Below, one piece after another: positions 46,644 through 55,717 of a DNA stretch of 64,000 nucleotides (positions within the stretch are counted from its first letter, which is position 1; every line of letters begins with the position of its first letter). This DNA is from Haladaptatus litoreus (GTDB taxonomy: Archaea > Halobacteriota > Halobacteria > Halobacteriales > Haladaptataceae): assembly GCF_900156425.1 (NCBI RefSeq), contig NZ_FTNO01000004.1, forward strand, positions 62,001 to 126,000, given 5' to 3'. Position numbers and translations under genes: made by a program. The notes below the pieces were generated by a model. The model searched no databases, was not told the origin of the DNA, and was given only the letters and a program-made list of their open reading frames with translations.

Positions 46644-47048
46644 CTACTCGCGTTGGTTCTCGACGTACTGCTTCAACACATCCAGCGACACCTGCCCCGT
46701 TGAAATGAGGCAGTACGAGTCGTTCCAGAACGAGTCGCCCCACAGTTCGATCTTCAGTTCGTCCGCATACTCGTTGCGGATACGGCGGGCAGTCGCGCCC
46801 TTGACCGTGTTGATGAACTTCACGAGGTCTGTGGTTGGTTTCGTTCGGAACAGGATGTGTACGTGGTCGTCCTCGCCGTCGAGGTTCGTCAGTTCGACAC
46901 CGTAGTTGTCCGCGAACCCGCTGATGGCCTCGTGAATGAATTGGGTTCGCTCCTCGGTTAACACTCCGCGCCGATACTTTGTAGTGAGTATCAGGTGATA
47001 GTGGAGCGAATACGTCGAGTGCGAACCTGAATCGAGGTCGTATTCTAT
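46644..47048 (-). pseudogene. tnpA: TnpA (IS200-type Y1 HUH transposase) with apparently lost start codon
   Basis: The coding frame begins with ATA GAA TAC (47048) where the family starts with Met: (I)EYDLDSGSHSTYSLHYH, LILTTKYRRGVLTEERTQ, then GEDDHVHILF (HUH motif) and a catalytic Tyr in LDVLKQYVENQRE, about 134 residues. The frame is closed by TGA a few codons upstream, and no ATG, GTG or TTG precedes the first beta strand. The next in-frame start is a GTG at 46964, which would remove the first 28 residues including the first strand. The domain is otherwise intact. Either ATA mutated from ATG or a rare start is used. Confidence 0.75.
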
Positions 47049-47391
47049 TGGGTTTACTCAATAATACGACATCCTAACGCAAAAACGTTGCGAGTGCGTG
47101 GGCCTGTGAGTCTACAACAGAACTGTGTGCGAACAGATGATGACGGCACTGTATCCCCGCCCTACTGCGCTACTCGGGCTTTGCCCTGCGTTGTTCCTTG
47201 AGGGCGGGGGCTTAGCGCCTGCATTCAGCTAAATTGAGGCACTATCCCTTTCTCGTTCGCGCTGTTGGCGCTCGCTAAAAAACCAAATATAACATCTTCT
47301 TTATAATTCTGATGCTTTATATTTATGAATGATGATTTGCGAACACAAAATCAACTGTGGGAAATGCTACTTATGAAGTCGACCTCTCCAT

Positions 47392-47586
47392 CTAATCGGC
47401 TATATCCTGAATAAAGCGAGCGTACTCATTGACAGTCCATTTTTCCTGTCCCGTCAGGGCATACTCTTCCCGTCGCTTATCACTCGGCTTTGCCCGTTTT
47501 GTGATTAGTCCTTTCTCAACGAGTCGGTCTAGCCCTGGATATAATTGACCGTTATCAATCCGCTCCGGATACATATATTCTAAGGG
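47392..47586 (-). pseudogene. PadR-family regulator truncated at its 5' end
   Basis: The minus-strand frame reads YMYPERIDNGQLYPGLDRLV, then EKGLITKRAKPSDKRREEYA and LTGQEKWTVNEYARFIQDIAD before the stop. The winged-helix core (GQLYPGLDRLVEKGLI) and the tail match the C-terminal part of PadR-type regulators, but the first helices are missing; the frame runs out at the point where an IS6-like left end (GGGGCGCTGTCTAGATAAGG) begins near 47584. Its function as a repressor is therefore probably lost. Confidence 0.65.
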
Positions 47587-47630
47587 GCGCTGTCTAGATA
47601 AGGACGAGCAGGTCGAAGAGCTAGTTGTTC

Positions 47631-47990
47631 ATGCTACTCTCAAACCTGCTCAAAGAGAGTTTAGAGACGGCTACGCTCGAATAGTGGGAGCGTGAGCGGT
47701 CGGCGACGCCCGCTAGGGCGTTCGCCGTCCGGCTCCACGCGACCGGCTGTTCACTCAGAGAAACAAAAGCGATTCTCGCGCTCCTCGGCGTGAAACGGTC
47801 ACATCAAGCGATCTTTCAATGGGTTCATCGAGTATCTAACAGCGTTTCGGACCCGTTGTCGACATCGCCAACCCGGGTCGCGCAACGTCGTTACTCTGAT
47901 AGTCGTATTTCGTCTTCGGATCGTTGGTGGGGTTTTTTGTTCACCGTGTGTTTGTTATCGATTGTCGTGAAACGTATAGTGAATATTATT
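47631..47990 (+). pseudogene. IS6-family transposase 5' remnant
   Basis: From ATG 47631: MLLSNLLKESLETATLE, then TAG, then the same frame goes on WERERSATPARAFAVRLHA, TGCSLRETKAILALLGVKRS and HQAIFQWVHRVSNSVSDPL, STSPTRVA. This is the N-terminal zinc-ribbon/HTH region of halobacterial IS6-type DDE transposases. The frame is lost just before the first catalytic Asp (normally VDET) and the DDE domain is absent. The in-frame TAG and the missing 3' part make it dead. The left terminal repeat is probably near 47584, at the break in the padR gene. Confidence 0.75.
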
Positions 47991-48054
47991 TGGATAACTA
48001 GTCTACGCTTCCGTCGACGTTCTTCGTGATTCTCGAACCGGTACCCCGGCGTCT

Positions 48055-49758
48055 TCAGAAGACGCCCGGGAAAATCACGTAGACGAACAACATCGTCAGT
48101 AGTCCAGTCATACTCGCATAGTACGCCAGTGGAATGAGTTCGAGTCGAATGACTCGCCCTTCCTGACCGACGAGGCCGACGACGGCGAGCGCCGCGACGA
48201 CATTGTGAACTGCAATGAGATTGCCAATTGCGCCGCCGACAGCCTGTGCACCGACGAGGATTGTTCGCGATACGCCGAGGTTCTCTGCGACGTTGTACTG
48301 GAACGTACCGAACAGAATATCACTCACCGTGTTCGATCCGGCGAGGAACGCGCCAAACGCACCTACAAGTGCCGCGAAGAACGGATAGACGCCACCAGCG
48401 ACGTTTGCCGTCGCATCCGAAAGGATGACCAGCATACTGTCGATGCCAGCCGCTTCTCCGGACTGGATCATGATTTGCACCGTTGCGACCGCAAACAGCA
48501 ACGCGATGACTGCTGGAGTGACTTTTTCCGCCGTTTCGATCCATGAGTCCTTTATTTCCCGTCCGTTCATACCGTGCAACGGAATTGTTGCTAAATGGAC
48601 AAAAACAAACACCGCACCGGGGAGGTACAGCAGCGCGAAGTCGCCGTCGAGACCGGTGCCAAGAATGTTTGTCCACTCAAGGACGAGTGTGCTGGTCAAG
48701 AACTCCGTCAGGGGGGTCCAAACGCGGGTCAACACGAGCAGTGCCGCTAACAGTGCGTACGGCGTCCATGCTTTCCAAAGGGGCATCTGTTTCATTACGA
48801 CGCCACCGTCTGCGGCGACCGTACCCTCACGCTGGGACGTTTCGCCGGGTTCGATGTCACCGATCCAGTGATCTGGCCAGTGCTCCTGGGGTGCGAACTC
48901 CCATTCGTCGTCGGGATGAAAAAAGCCGGCTTTCAGTGCACCGACAGTGAACACCATGCCGCTCATCGCGCCGATGAGACCGGGGAATGTTGGCCCGAGG
49001 AAATAGGCGGTCAGCCAGTACGGAACCGCGAAAGTGAACCATGCGAACAAGGTTAATGGTAGCACTTCGAGTGCGGGCTTGATAGAGCGTTCTTCTCCGA
49101 AAAACCGCGTCATCATCGCGACGCCGATAAACGGTAGCACCATTCCAACGACAACGTGGAACGTTGCGGCCCAAACACCGATCTGGGCGACCCATGCAGG
49201 CACCGAAGCGCCCGCAGGTGTCGCCACGTCTGCCGTATTGAACACATCTTGCAAACCGATAATGAGTGGAGTGCCGACCGCACCGAAGGTGATAGCCATC
49301 AGGTTTCCAGTGAGTGCGATGACGACCGCCGCAAGTGGTGGAAACCCGAGACCAACCAAGAGCGGACCGACAACCGCCGCAGGCGTTCCGAATCCAGCGG
49401 CGGCCTCTATGAACGATCCCATCAGGAAAACAAGCAAGACAACCTGGACGCGTCGATCCTCGCTGATGGATGTAAATCCGGCGTTAATGGTGTCGAACGC
49501 ACCGGTCTGTTTCAGCGTATACAGGAGAAGAATCGCGCCGAAAACGATCCAGAGGATGTTGGCCGCGGTAATGAACCCGTTGATGGTTGCAGCCGCGATC
49601 CACTCCGGTGTCATCTGCCAACTGGTAAATCCCACAACAACAGCAGACAACCACGCAAGCGGCATCGCACGCGTTGCTGGCCAATATCGTCCGATCATGA
49701 GATAAGCGATGACTGCCAACGGCAGCACCGCGAATATTATTTCGAGAGTACTAGCCAT
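48055..49758 (-). CDS. lctP: L-lactate permease
   Basis: 567 residues with about 13-14 transmembrane helices. The family sequences are [20 protein letters not shown] (near 112-131), [20 protein letters not shown] and [15 protein letters not shown], all characteristic of the LctP lactate:proton (or glycolate) symporter family. It takes up lactate across the cytoplasmic membrane. The gene is G/C-rich with haloarchaeal codon use, unlike the glycan cluster, so it belongs to the resident chromosome. A small ORF lies six bases upstream on the same strand and may be co-expressed. Confidence 0.94.
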   Translation of the reverse strand: MASTLEIIFAVLPLAVIAYLMIGRYWPATRAMPLAWLSAVVVGFTSWQMTPEWIAAATINGFITAANILWIVFGAILLLYTLKQTGAFDTINAGFTSISEDRRVQVVLLVFLMGSFIEAAAGFGTPAAVVGPLLVGLGFPPLAAVVIALTGNLMAITFGAVGTPLIIGLQDVFNTADVATPAGASVPAWVAQIGVWAATFHVVVGMVLPFIGVAMMTRFFGEERSIKPALEVLPLTLFAWFTFAVPYWLTAYFLGPTFPGLIGAMSGMVFTVGALKAGFFHPDDEWEFAPQEHWPDHWIGDIEPGETSQREGTVAADGGVVMKQMPLWKAWTPYALLAALLVLTRVWTPLTEFLTSTLVLEWTNILGTGLDGDFALLYLPGAVFVFVHLATIPLHGMNGREIKDSWIETAEKVTPAVIALLFAVATVQIMIQSGEAAGIDSMLVILSDATANVAGGVYPFFAALVGAFGAFLAGSNTVSDILFGTFQYNVAENLGVSRTILVGAQAVGGAIGNLIAVHNVVAALAVVGLVGQEGRVIRLELIPLAYYASMTGLLTMLFVYVIFPGVF

Positions 49759-49764
49759 TGTTGA

Positions 49765-49878
49765 TCACCACTCGTCTCCATTGGGGGCGAATGCTGTCAT
49801 TCGAATCTTTTCGAGTCGCTCTCCTTGTCTGGTTGGTAGCATATCATCTATCTTCAAACGGCGTCGTTTCTCCGCCAT
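49765..49878 (-). CDS. small basic protein upstream of lctP
   Basis: 37 codons from ATG 49878: MAEKRRRLKIDDMLPTRQGE, RLEKIRMTAFAPNGDEW, stop at 49765-49767, six bases before the lctP start. A TATA-like TTTATGCTAAATAATA (minus strand) lies about 20-30 bases before its ATG, so it would be the first ORF of a leaderless lctP message. No family is recognised. Confidence 0.45.
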   Translation of the reverse strand: MAEKRRRLKIDDMLPTRQGERLEKIRMTAFAPNGDEW

Positions 49879-50309
49879 TTCGCGATGGTTGGTATTATTT
49901 AGCATAAAGCGAGAATATAGGGGATAGTATTTATAATTAATGAAAAAGATAATTATTTTGAATTCTAAAACTGAGCAAATTCGCGACTCAGACCGTTTAT
50001 GGCGGTTTTGTGAAAAATCGTACTCTGCTTCGAGGCTGTAACTGAGGACTGACGCTTACCCCCTTACAGAGTGCTCTTATCGTAAAACAGCCATCGGTTT
50101 TTCATCCGAATTAACGAAGCTAACCCCACTTCGTTCGAACCGTTTATTTGCCGAATTCAGTCGTTTTAAACCGCACATCTTTATTTCTGCATGGCGGTTA
50201 TTAGGTGGATGCACCACCTGTACAGTTGACTGTATTACCTGTTTAGTTGCGTGTATCAAACTTCAGTTGTGTGTGAAGGCTTATGCAGTTGTGTGAATTG
50301 GACTAAGAT
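49879..50309. other. intergenic, 431 bases
   Basis: Promoter region of the lctP transcript, then DNA with short repeated GTTGTGTG/GTTGCGTG motifs (50230-50300: TTTAGTTGCGTGTATC, CAGTTGTGTGTGAAG, CAGTTGTGTGAATTG) just upstream of the HTH pseudogene; possible operator repeats. Confidence 0.4.
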
Positions 50310-50690
50310 ATGCCGACGGAGGGGCCCCCCAAGCGCCAACGCAATGAGCACGGTCAGTACTCTGACCGACTTCCTGCGAAGACGGCACTTGACGTCTTCG
50401 AGTAACGCATCGACCGTGGACGTCCACTAACCGCAAACGATGTGATGGAAGCGCTGGACTGCTCGCGACGAACGGCGTATAACAAATTCAACGAGCTCGT
50501 CGAGCGTGAGATGCTCGCAACCCGGAAAGTTGGCGCACGCGGTAGGGTCTGATGGGTGCCGATAGAACAGACCAAACACCAGGTCAACACAGACACCGAA
50601 TCATTCGTTGATCAAGAAGTCATCGACGAAATTGACCTTCCCGGCACCGGCCCAACTCTCGAGTCGCGTCAAAATGCACTCCAGTGCCGA
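50310..50690 (+). pseudogene. HTH DNA-binding protein gene with two nonsense codons
   Basis: The frame from ATG 50310 reads MPTEGPPKRQRNEHGQYSDR, LPAKTALDVFE, then TAA (50403-50405), then RIDRGRPLTANDVMEALDCS, RRTAYNKFNELVEREMLATR, KVGARGRV, then TGA (50550-50552), then WVPIEQTKH and on to about 50690. This matches a haloarchaeal winged-HTH family whose usual text is KVGAR-x-R-V-W-W-V-P, so the TGA replaces a Trp codon. All three segments share one frame. Without both stops the gene would encode a typical small regulator. Confidence 0.75.
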
Positions 50691-51710
50691 ATATGCTCGA
50701 GGTTGCATAGAAGGATCCGAACGAGTGATGACAAATATAGTAGTAATTTAATAAGAGCACGTCTAAGGTGGGCAATTCACAAGTTAGTATAATATGCTAG
50801 CTCAAGCATGTTAGCCTGATACAAATCCTCTATAGCCCCTATGCCTCATAGAGAACGCTTAGATGGTTCAACACTCTTGATAGAGTGATTCTGGTGAATT
50901 GGTTTGTTAGCCATGAGATTACGTATTTGTAGGAGAACAGCGGTGGGGCACGTCATGCAGATATTTCTGAGCCACTCAGGTCGGATTCACGCTTCTTGTA
51001 CTTTCCCTCATTTCTGTCGTGGACGTCCGTTCAAAGTGCTACGAAGGTTAGTTAGGCAGTCCACTCGCCCCGATGTCGCCTGTTGCAGTTCGCGGTGGAC
51101 AATGAGAGTCGGTACATCCGTTTACGCAACCGTGCGCACGCAGGTGCGACATGGATCGTATGTAATTCGCCCAACCATCCTGCTTCAGTAGAGTAGAACA
51201 GATAAAAGACGTGTACGCTGATTTACCCGTGTAGGGAAACTCCGGGGCACTCTCACTGTCGTAGGTAATGTCCAATATTTGTTTTGAGGATTGTAGAGGA
51301 GTCGAAATCATCAAAATATACTGTCTCGACTATCTAAGACACACACCTCGTACCGAGTGAGAACAGAGTCAGACGGAGTATCTATTTGGCTCGTCAGCCA
51401 TACGTCAGGCACACCCCATACCGAGTGACAAATGATGGTGTTGAGGTCTAAAAGAGAGAAATATAGCTTATAATAGTTTGGAATGACACTAGTATATTTA
51501 TACTATAAATAGTTTAATATATTATTATCAGTAACCTGCTGTCTTCATGCTATTTTACAAAGTTCAAAAAAGAATAAAAACCTATTTATAAGTAATTTTG
51601 TTTGGTATATTATTCTAATTAGTCATTCGAGTATGCTCACTCGGTATGAGGTGTGTCCGAGTATCTTGAGAGAATGCTTTTTGTTCTAATATCTGTCCTC
51701 ACTCGATGCG
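50691..51710. other. long intergenic region upstream of primase operon
   Basis: About 1 kb without a supported gene. The last 400 bases are very A/T-rich (51430-51630) and hold three copies of a 19-bp motif (see next entry). This A/T-rich tract next to repeats upstream of a replication operon could be a duplex-unwinding region. Confidence 0.5.
51342..51655. repeat. 19-bp repeat set upstream of primase operon
   Basis: CACACCTCGTACCGAGTGA (51342-51360) and CACACCCCATACCGAGTGA (51410-51428) are direct copies 68 bases apart; TCACTCGGTATGAGGTGTG (51637-51655) is the inverted copy. A degenerate half-copy (TCACTCGATGCGA, 51699-51711) overlaps the start codon of the first gene of the operon. The consensus is CACACCTCATACCGAGTGA. 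They may be operator sites for autoregulation or origin-binding sites. Confidence 0.7.
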
Positions 51711-52358
51711 ATGAACCACCAGCTTGAGGAGTACTCGCTCACCGAGAGTATGGCTGATTTCGACGAGCCGTTTGCCAATCTTGACCTAGAGACACTCATA
51801 CAGAAGGGGTTCCTCGAGAAGCATCGCGCCTTCCGGCAGACGTACTACACCGTGTTGCCAGCCGGGCGAACCTTCCTCGACCGATCACTGGTTGTGAACC
51901 CGGGAATTGGTGATCTTGGCGAGAAAACCCCGCACAAAGCCGGTGTTGTGTTTCTTGAACAGTGGCTTGTCCAGTACCACGATGTCGACCGGACCGACCG
52001 CTACTATCAGCACGACTCGGGGACTGTTTTCGATGTTGCAGGATTTGACGCTTCAGGCGACCTCTGTTGGGTCGGCGAAGTTGAAACGACGAGTCATAAC
52101 ACGGACGCCGTGGTCGCGGATTACGAAAAGCTCGCGAAGGCCGATGCAAACGCTGCGTGGGCTTTCGAAGATCGAGCGTGTGCGATCGATGTAATCGACA
52201 CGCTCATCGAGACCGGTCCGCTCGATCTTTCGCTGACCGCTACCCAGAAACAGACGGTCAGTGCGCTTCGCGCCGCTCTCAGCCAAACGGCAATCCCCGG
52301 CATGACCGCGGTGAACACGTTCCGGAGTCTCAAAACGGAAGTTGACACGGAGCGATGA
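51711..52358 (+). CDS. winged-helix / PD-(D/E)XK nuclease-like protein of primase operon
   Basis: 215 residues. Residues 1-60 form a winged-helix-like unit ending LEKHRAFRQTYYTVLPAGRT. Residues 70-160 look like a restriction-endonuclease fold: EKTPHKAGVVFLEQWLVQYH (helix with Glu), TVFDVAGFDASGDLCWVGEV followed by ETTSHN (Asp, then Glu-x-Glu), and VADYEKLAKADANAAWAF. The metal-binding Asp and Glu are present but the final Lys of the motif is replaced, so cleavage is uncertain. The stop overlaps the next start (ATGA), so it is translationally coupled to the primase. Because the winged helix lies at the very N-terminus, the gene may be a shortened form of a larger protein. Confidence 0.6.
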   Translation: MNHQLEEYSLTESMADFDEPFANLDLETLIQKGFLEKHRAFRQTYYTVLPAGRTFLDRSLVVNPGIGDLGEKTPHKAGVVFLEQWLVQYHDVDRTDRYYQHDSGTVFDVAGFDASGDLCWVGEVETTSHNTDAVVADYEKLAKADANAAWAFEDRACAIDVIDTLIETGPLDLSLTATQKQTVSALRAALSQTAIPGMTAVNTFRSLKTEVDTER

Positions 52359-53254
52359 CGTCGACATGGCGCGAAGCTACTCGTGACGAGCTTCAGACCT
52401 ACTACACGGAGTCATTTCCAGGCCAGATAGATGCGCTGCCGTCGTTCATTACTGTCGAAGGGCCGAAGGAATACGCTCTCGCATTCCGCGAGCCATACCC
52501 CGTTCGAAAGCAGAATACACCCGATCGAACGTTCATCCGTCGGGAGACGTGGCAGACAAGCGACTCAGGAGATCGAATTGCACAACACTTCGGCTCACTA
52601 GACGAACTGGTCGAGTTCATCCAGTATCCAGCTCGGCACGATCCGTTCCACGGAAGTGATTACGCGCTCGCCGATCCAGATCTCCTCGAACGGCCCGAGC
52701 CACGACCCAAAGCCGTGTATTATGCACTTGACCACTGGGAGCGGCCGTGGGTCCTTGCCGTCGATATCGACGCAAAAGACATTGCAGCACAACGAGCGAC
52801 TTCCCAGACAGAAACGACCGCCGAGCCTACGGAACCAGTCGGATCTGACCAGCTTCGCGATGCCGGCATTCTCGACAGCGCACCTGAGGGCTACCCCTAT
52901 GCATTTGCGGATATCGAGCAGGCTCTTGAATACGGATTTACTGTCAAGGAGATCTTCGAGGATGACTTTGCAGCTACGGAAACGATGGTCGTGTACTCGG
53001 GACAGGGATGTCACGTCTACCTGCTCGATACTGACCACAAGCATCGCTACGACGAGCAGAGTCGGGAAGTGATCAACGACCTGCTGCTAGAAGAATACGA
53101 GATCCCTATTGATCCGGTAGTCACGGCTGACCGCCGCCGCGTACTGCGACTGCCATACTCGCTGCACGCCGATGTCTCGCGGGTCGTTCAACCGGTCGAG
53201 AGCCCGGATTTCGACTTCCAAACTGAAGCCGTCCCCAGTTTTCTCGAAGCATGA
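52355..53254 (+). CDS. archaeo-eukaryotic primase small-subunit-like protein (PriS-like)
   Basis: 299 residues. The AEP catalytic signature is complete: WVLAVDIDAKD (D137-x-D139), SGQGCHVYLLD (215-225; the s-G-x-G-x-H motif) and IDPVVTADRRRVLRLPYSLH (third acidic residue D253 and the R-x-x-R-L-P-x-S-L-H end of PriS). Such enzymes make RNA/DNA primers, and mobile-element versions often also act as replicative polymerases. A zinc-binding insert is not obvious. Both ends overlap neighbouring genes by four bases (ATGA), so the three form one coupled operon. It is distinct from the essential chromosomal priS, which would not lie in this operon with a nuclease-like gene. Confidence 0.82.
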   Translation: MTSTWREATRDELQTYYTESFPGQIDALPSFITVEGPKEYALAFREPYPVRKQNTPDRTFIRRETWQTSDSGDRIAQHFGSLDELVEFIQYPARHDPFHGSDYALADPDLLERPEPRPKAVYYALDHWERPWVLAVDIDAKDIAAQRATSQTETTAEPTEPVGSDQLRDAGILDSAPEGYPYAFADIEQALEYGFTVKEIFEDDFAATETMVVYSGQGCHVYLLDTDHKHRYDEQSREVINDLLLEEYEIPIDPVVTADRRRVLRLPYSLHADVSRVVQPVESPDFDFQTEAVPSFLEA

Positions 53255-54756
53255 GCCGAACAACACCACTAAACGACGAGTATATTGCGTATCGAGTGGC
53301 AGCACTACCGCGCGATGAAGGTCAGTTCCAGCTAACACAGTTATTCGAGCGTGGATATCAGCGCTGGATGGTTGATGATACGCAAGAAACCGAGAAACTA
53401 CTCGCGGATATTGAGCGGTTCACGTGTGATGCATTTGCGCCAAGCACACGTCGGAAGGCCGCAGAGCGGCCGTATGTTGATGACCCGGGGATGCTTGCAG
53501 TCTTTACCACTCTCGGTGCGGTCTGTATCATGGATCACCCGAAACTCGAAGAGACACCACCACGTCATCTCGCACTCCTTGGTGATCTACGCGAACTCTA
53601 TGTGAACAATATCGGCTCGCTCATTCGCGAGTATGATGATTTCACCCTTCACCAGGAGATCGCAGAAATTCTCTATGCGAAAGAGCCTGGTGAAGACGGC
53701 CCTCACTCTGGGCGCGTCTGTACAGACATCACGACACGCCCTGAGTTTGGCGAGGGGTATTACCTTGAAATCCCACTCGTCGCTGCCTCACGGAAATGCT
53801 TGGCACGGACAGATCGCGACGACGACCAACAAGGCGAGATTAGGGCCAACGTCGCAGACAACCACCTGTATGTCCCGGTCTCTGATTTCATGCGGAAGTA
53901 TCGGTCGTATGCTGAGGATGCATTTGGACGACTACTTACTGCCCAGGAAGAAGCGCTCACACCCGAGCAACGCAGTTGGCTGACGGCAAATGAATCGGCG
54001 ATCACCGAGCGGATCGATCGATTTTTCGCCGGCGGGCAAACTCATCGCCTCTGGGAGAACTGGAGTCGGCAAAAACAGCAACTCCGGACGATTATCAACG
54101 CTGTTCAGGCGGCAGACAACGATATCGCCCGCATCGGCCAGACACATACCGCACGCGAACTCTACGAAGCTCTTGAGGCGTACGACTCTGAACGATCGTG
54201 GGAACAACAGGTCTGTGACTCCATATCGACCCCTCGTAGTCTCGGAACAATTCTCTCTACGAACCGAGATCATCCAAGCGTCACCGTCGAAAACGATCGG
54301 TTGAATCGGTATACACTCACCCGGTATAGTGATGGCGCACAACCGATTCATGTCGACGACCTTGAGGATCTCTTCGAACTGCCTTGTCTGGCGGCGATGG
54401 ACGAGCGGCTCCAAGAAAAGAAACCCGTCCGCAAAGACCTCTATAATCTCGTACGAATGGCGTGGTGGCTGCCCCAGTACCAAGACGCAAGCACGGACGA
54501 ATTTATCACCGATATGAAAGAGGTGTTCGCCCGGTGGCCGTGGTACGATGACGATGTGACCGAGTACCAGATCCGGTACGAACTCAACAATGATATCGGC
54601 GGTGAGATCCCCCTCCCAATGAACTGTTTAAATGATGATATGCAGCGGTACTGTATTGGGTGCGATCAGTGTCCCTATTCAATCTATGGCAGTCTCCCGT
54701 TCCCTGAGGAACTGTATGACCAGCTCGATAATCCGGCTGGTGTGACGACCGATTGA
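53251..54756 (+). CDS. primase large-subunit-like Fe-S protein (PriL-like)
   Basis: 501 residues. The C-terminus has four cysteines, C459, C468, C471 and C474 (MNCLNDDMQRYCIGCDQCPY), followed by IYGSLPFPEEL, recalling the iron-sulfur domain at the end of archaeal/eukaryotic PriL. The rest is helical, with EIAEILYAKEPG, YYLEIPLVAASRKCLARTDR and VPVSDFMRKYRSYAEDAFGR. The exact family is not certain; haloarchaeal databases sometimes call such genes 'primase-associated'. It overlaps the PriS-like gene by four bases (ATGA). A PriS-like/PriL-like complex dedicated to a mobile replicon is the natural reading, with the iteron-like array immediately downstream. Confidence 0.72.
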   Translation: MSRTTPLNDEYIAYRVAALPRDEGQFQLTQLFERGYQRWMVDDTQETEKLLADIERFTCDAFAPSTRRKAAERPYVDDPGMLAVFTTLGAVCIMDHPKLEETPPRHLALLGDLRELYVNNIGSLIREYDDFTLHQEIAEILYAKEPGEDGPHSGRVCTDITTRPEFGEGYYLEIPLVAASRKCLARTDRDDDQQGEIRANVADNHLYVPVSDFMRKYRSYAEDAFGRLLTAQEEALTPEQRSWLTANESAITERIDRFFAGGQTHRLWENWSRQKQQLRTIINAVQAADNDIARIGQTHTARELYEALEAYDSERSWEQQVCDSISTPRSLGTILSTNRDHPSVTVENDRLNRYTLTRYSDGAQPIHVDDLEDLFELPCLAAMDERLQEKKPVRKDLYNLVRMAWWLPQYQDASTDEFITDMKEVFARWPWYDDDVTEYQIRYELNNDIGGEIPLPMNCLNDDMQRYCIGCDQCPYSIYGSLPFPEELYDQLDNPAGVTTD

Positions 54757-54826
54757 CTGCCAGAGTAGGATTTGTTTAACCAAGTAGACAGTTACCCCAG
54801 TACTACAGTGACCCGTCAAATTGTCT

Positions 54827-55078
54827 CAATCCTAAGGCTGGATTTAGGCGTTCTCTCTCATGATTTCTACCGTTTCAGCGGTTTTTGCCCCCAAATCCTA
54901 AGGTTGGAATAGTAACAAGAAATATCAGGCCTAAGGTTGGATCGCTAACATAATTGTCTCCCACATAATAAAGTGCCATTTTCACCAGTTTGAAAGCCTG
55001 TAAGGCTGCATTTATTATTTTAGAGTGTTGCGATCAATCCTAAGGCTGGATTTTACGGCCGGAAACCAGCCCTAAGCG
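54827..55078 (+). repeat. iteron-like direct repeat array (candidate replication origin)
   Basis: Repeats of consensus CAATCCTAAGGCTGGATTT: core CCTAAGG starts at 54831, 54897, 54930, 55039, with a diverged copy (CCTGTAAGGCTGCATTT) at 54997 and a partial one (CCCTAAGCG) at 55070. Spacings are 66, 33, 67, 42 and 31-32 bases, so several copies are about one or two 33-base (three-helical-turn) steps apart, as plasmid iterons often are. All point the same way. The array lies directly after the primase operon in a region without a supported gene. Confidence 0.7.
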
Positions 55079-55717
55079 ATTATATGCAAATCTGTGCCCG
55101 TCATATTGCTTTGCGTACCTCCAAAATCTTCCAAAGTAATAGGGGGGTACGAAGAACGAACGGGACTAGCGCGACCAGGGGAAAACAAGCGAAACAAGAA
55201 ATCAGAGTAAATCGCCGAATTATCAGCAATCTAGAAGAGGTGTGCCGAGCAACCTGGACGCTGAAAACAGAGTGGCGTTCAATAGTGCAGAAGAACAATG
55301 AGCAGTCAAACGGCGGCTGGTACTGGCATGATAGTGATCAGTGGGTTCTCTCAGATGAGTTTTCAGAATACAGATAACTTGCGAAGAGGGCGTGTAGTTT
55401 ACTGGTGGTCGATCAACGGATGCTACGATGGAGTGAATCGAGTGGACCTCGTCTCCTGAGTAGCATGAAATCTTGATCGCGTATTACCTTCTATCAGAAT
55501 ATGTACCGTTAGTAGAATGCAAATAGTACGTCCCGAGAGGGGAATCGACTGAGGCGTGAATAAGGATTGAGTGCAATGCAAAATGACCAATCTATCACTA
55601 CTGAGAGTTACTGTTCGGAGTGGCGCTCTGGCATACCCGTGAAGAATTGCCCTCTCCATCAGAAGGGAAATAGTTCCTTGAAGTAAGAACTATATCCTGC
55701 TAGCTCGAACACCCAAT
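55079..55717. other. intergenic, about 640 bases
   Basis: A 97-codon frame at 55084-55377 is rich in basic residues and ends WHDSDQWVLSDEFSEYR; its amino acid use is not convincingly haloarchaeal. No other feature is recognised apart from the promoter of the HTH gene at 55718. Confidence 0.35.

Larger units (their letters stand above)
45384..47232 (-). mobile_element. IS200/IS605 element B (tnpA + tnpB)
   Basis: The right end (TGAACTACCCTACCCTAC, 45384) abuts the gene fragment at 45132. tnpB (45398-46639) and tnpA (46644-about 47048) are on the minus strand, four bases apart. The left end (about 47065-47232) contains GCCTGTGAGTC, GAACAGATGATGACGGCAC and CTTAGCGCCTGCATTCAGC, shared with element A. 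Element B is the only copy in the window with tnpA, so it is the likely source of mobility for element A, if its tnpA is translated. Confidence 0.85.

Noticed and set aside
46489..47061. 190-codon minus frame (MSKPNRIRPRF start) covering tnpA
   Set aside because: It is the wrong phase of the tnpA/tnpB region; the true tnpA phase contains the HUH and Tyr motifs.
49034..49705. 223-codon + frame opposite lctP
   Set aside because: Shadow frame; lactate permease on the minus strand is unmistakable.
55084..55377. 97-codon ORF downstream of the iteron-like array
   Set aside because: The first part is rich in Arg, Lys and Asn, unlike haloarchaeal proteins, and it overlaps no known motif; kept only as a note in the intergenic entry.
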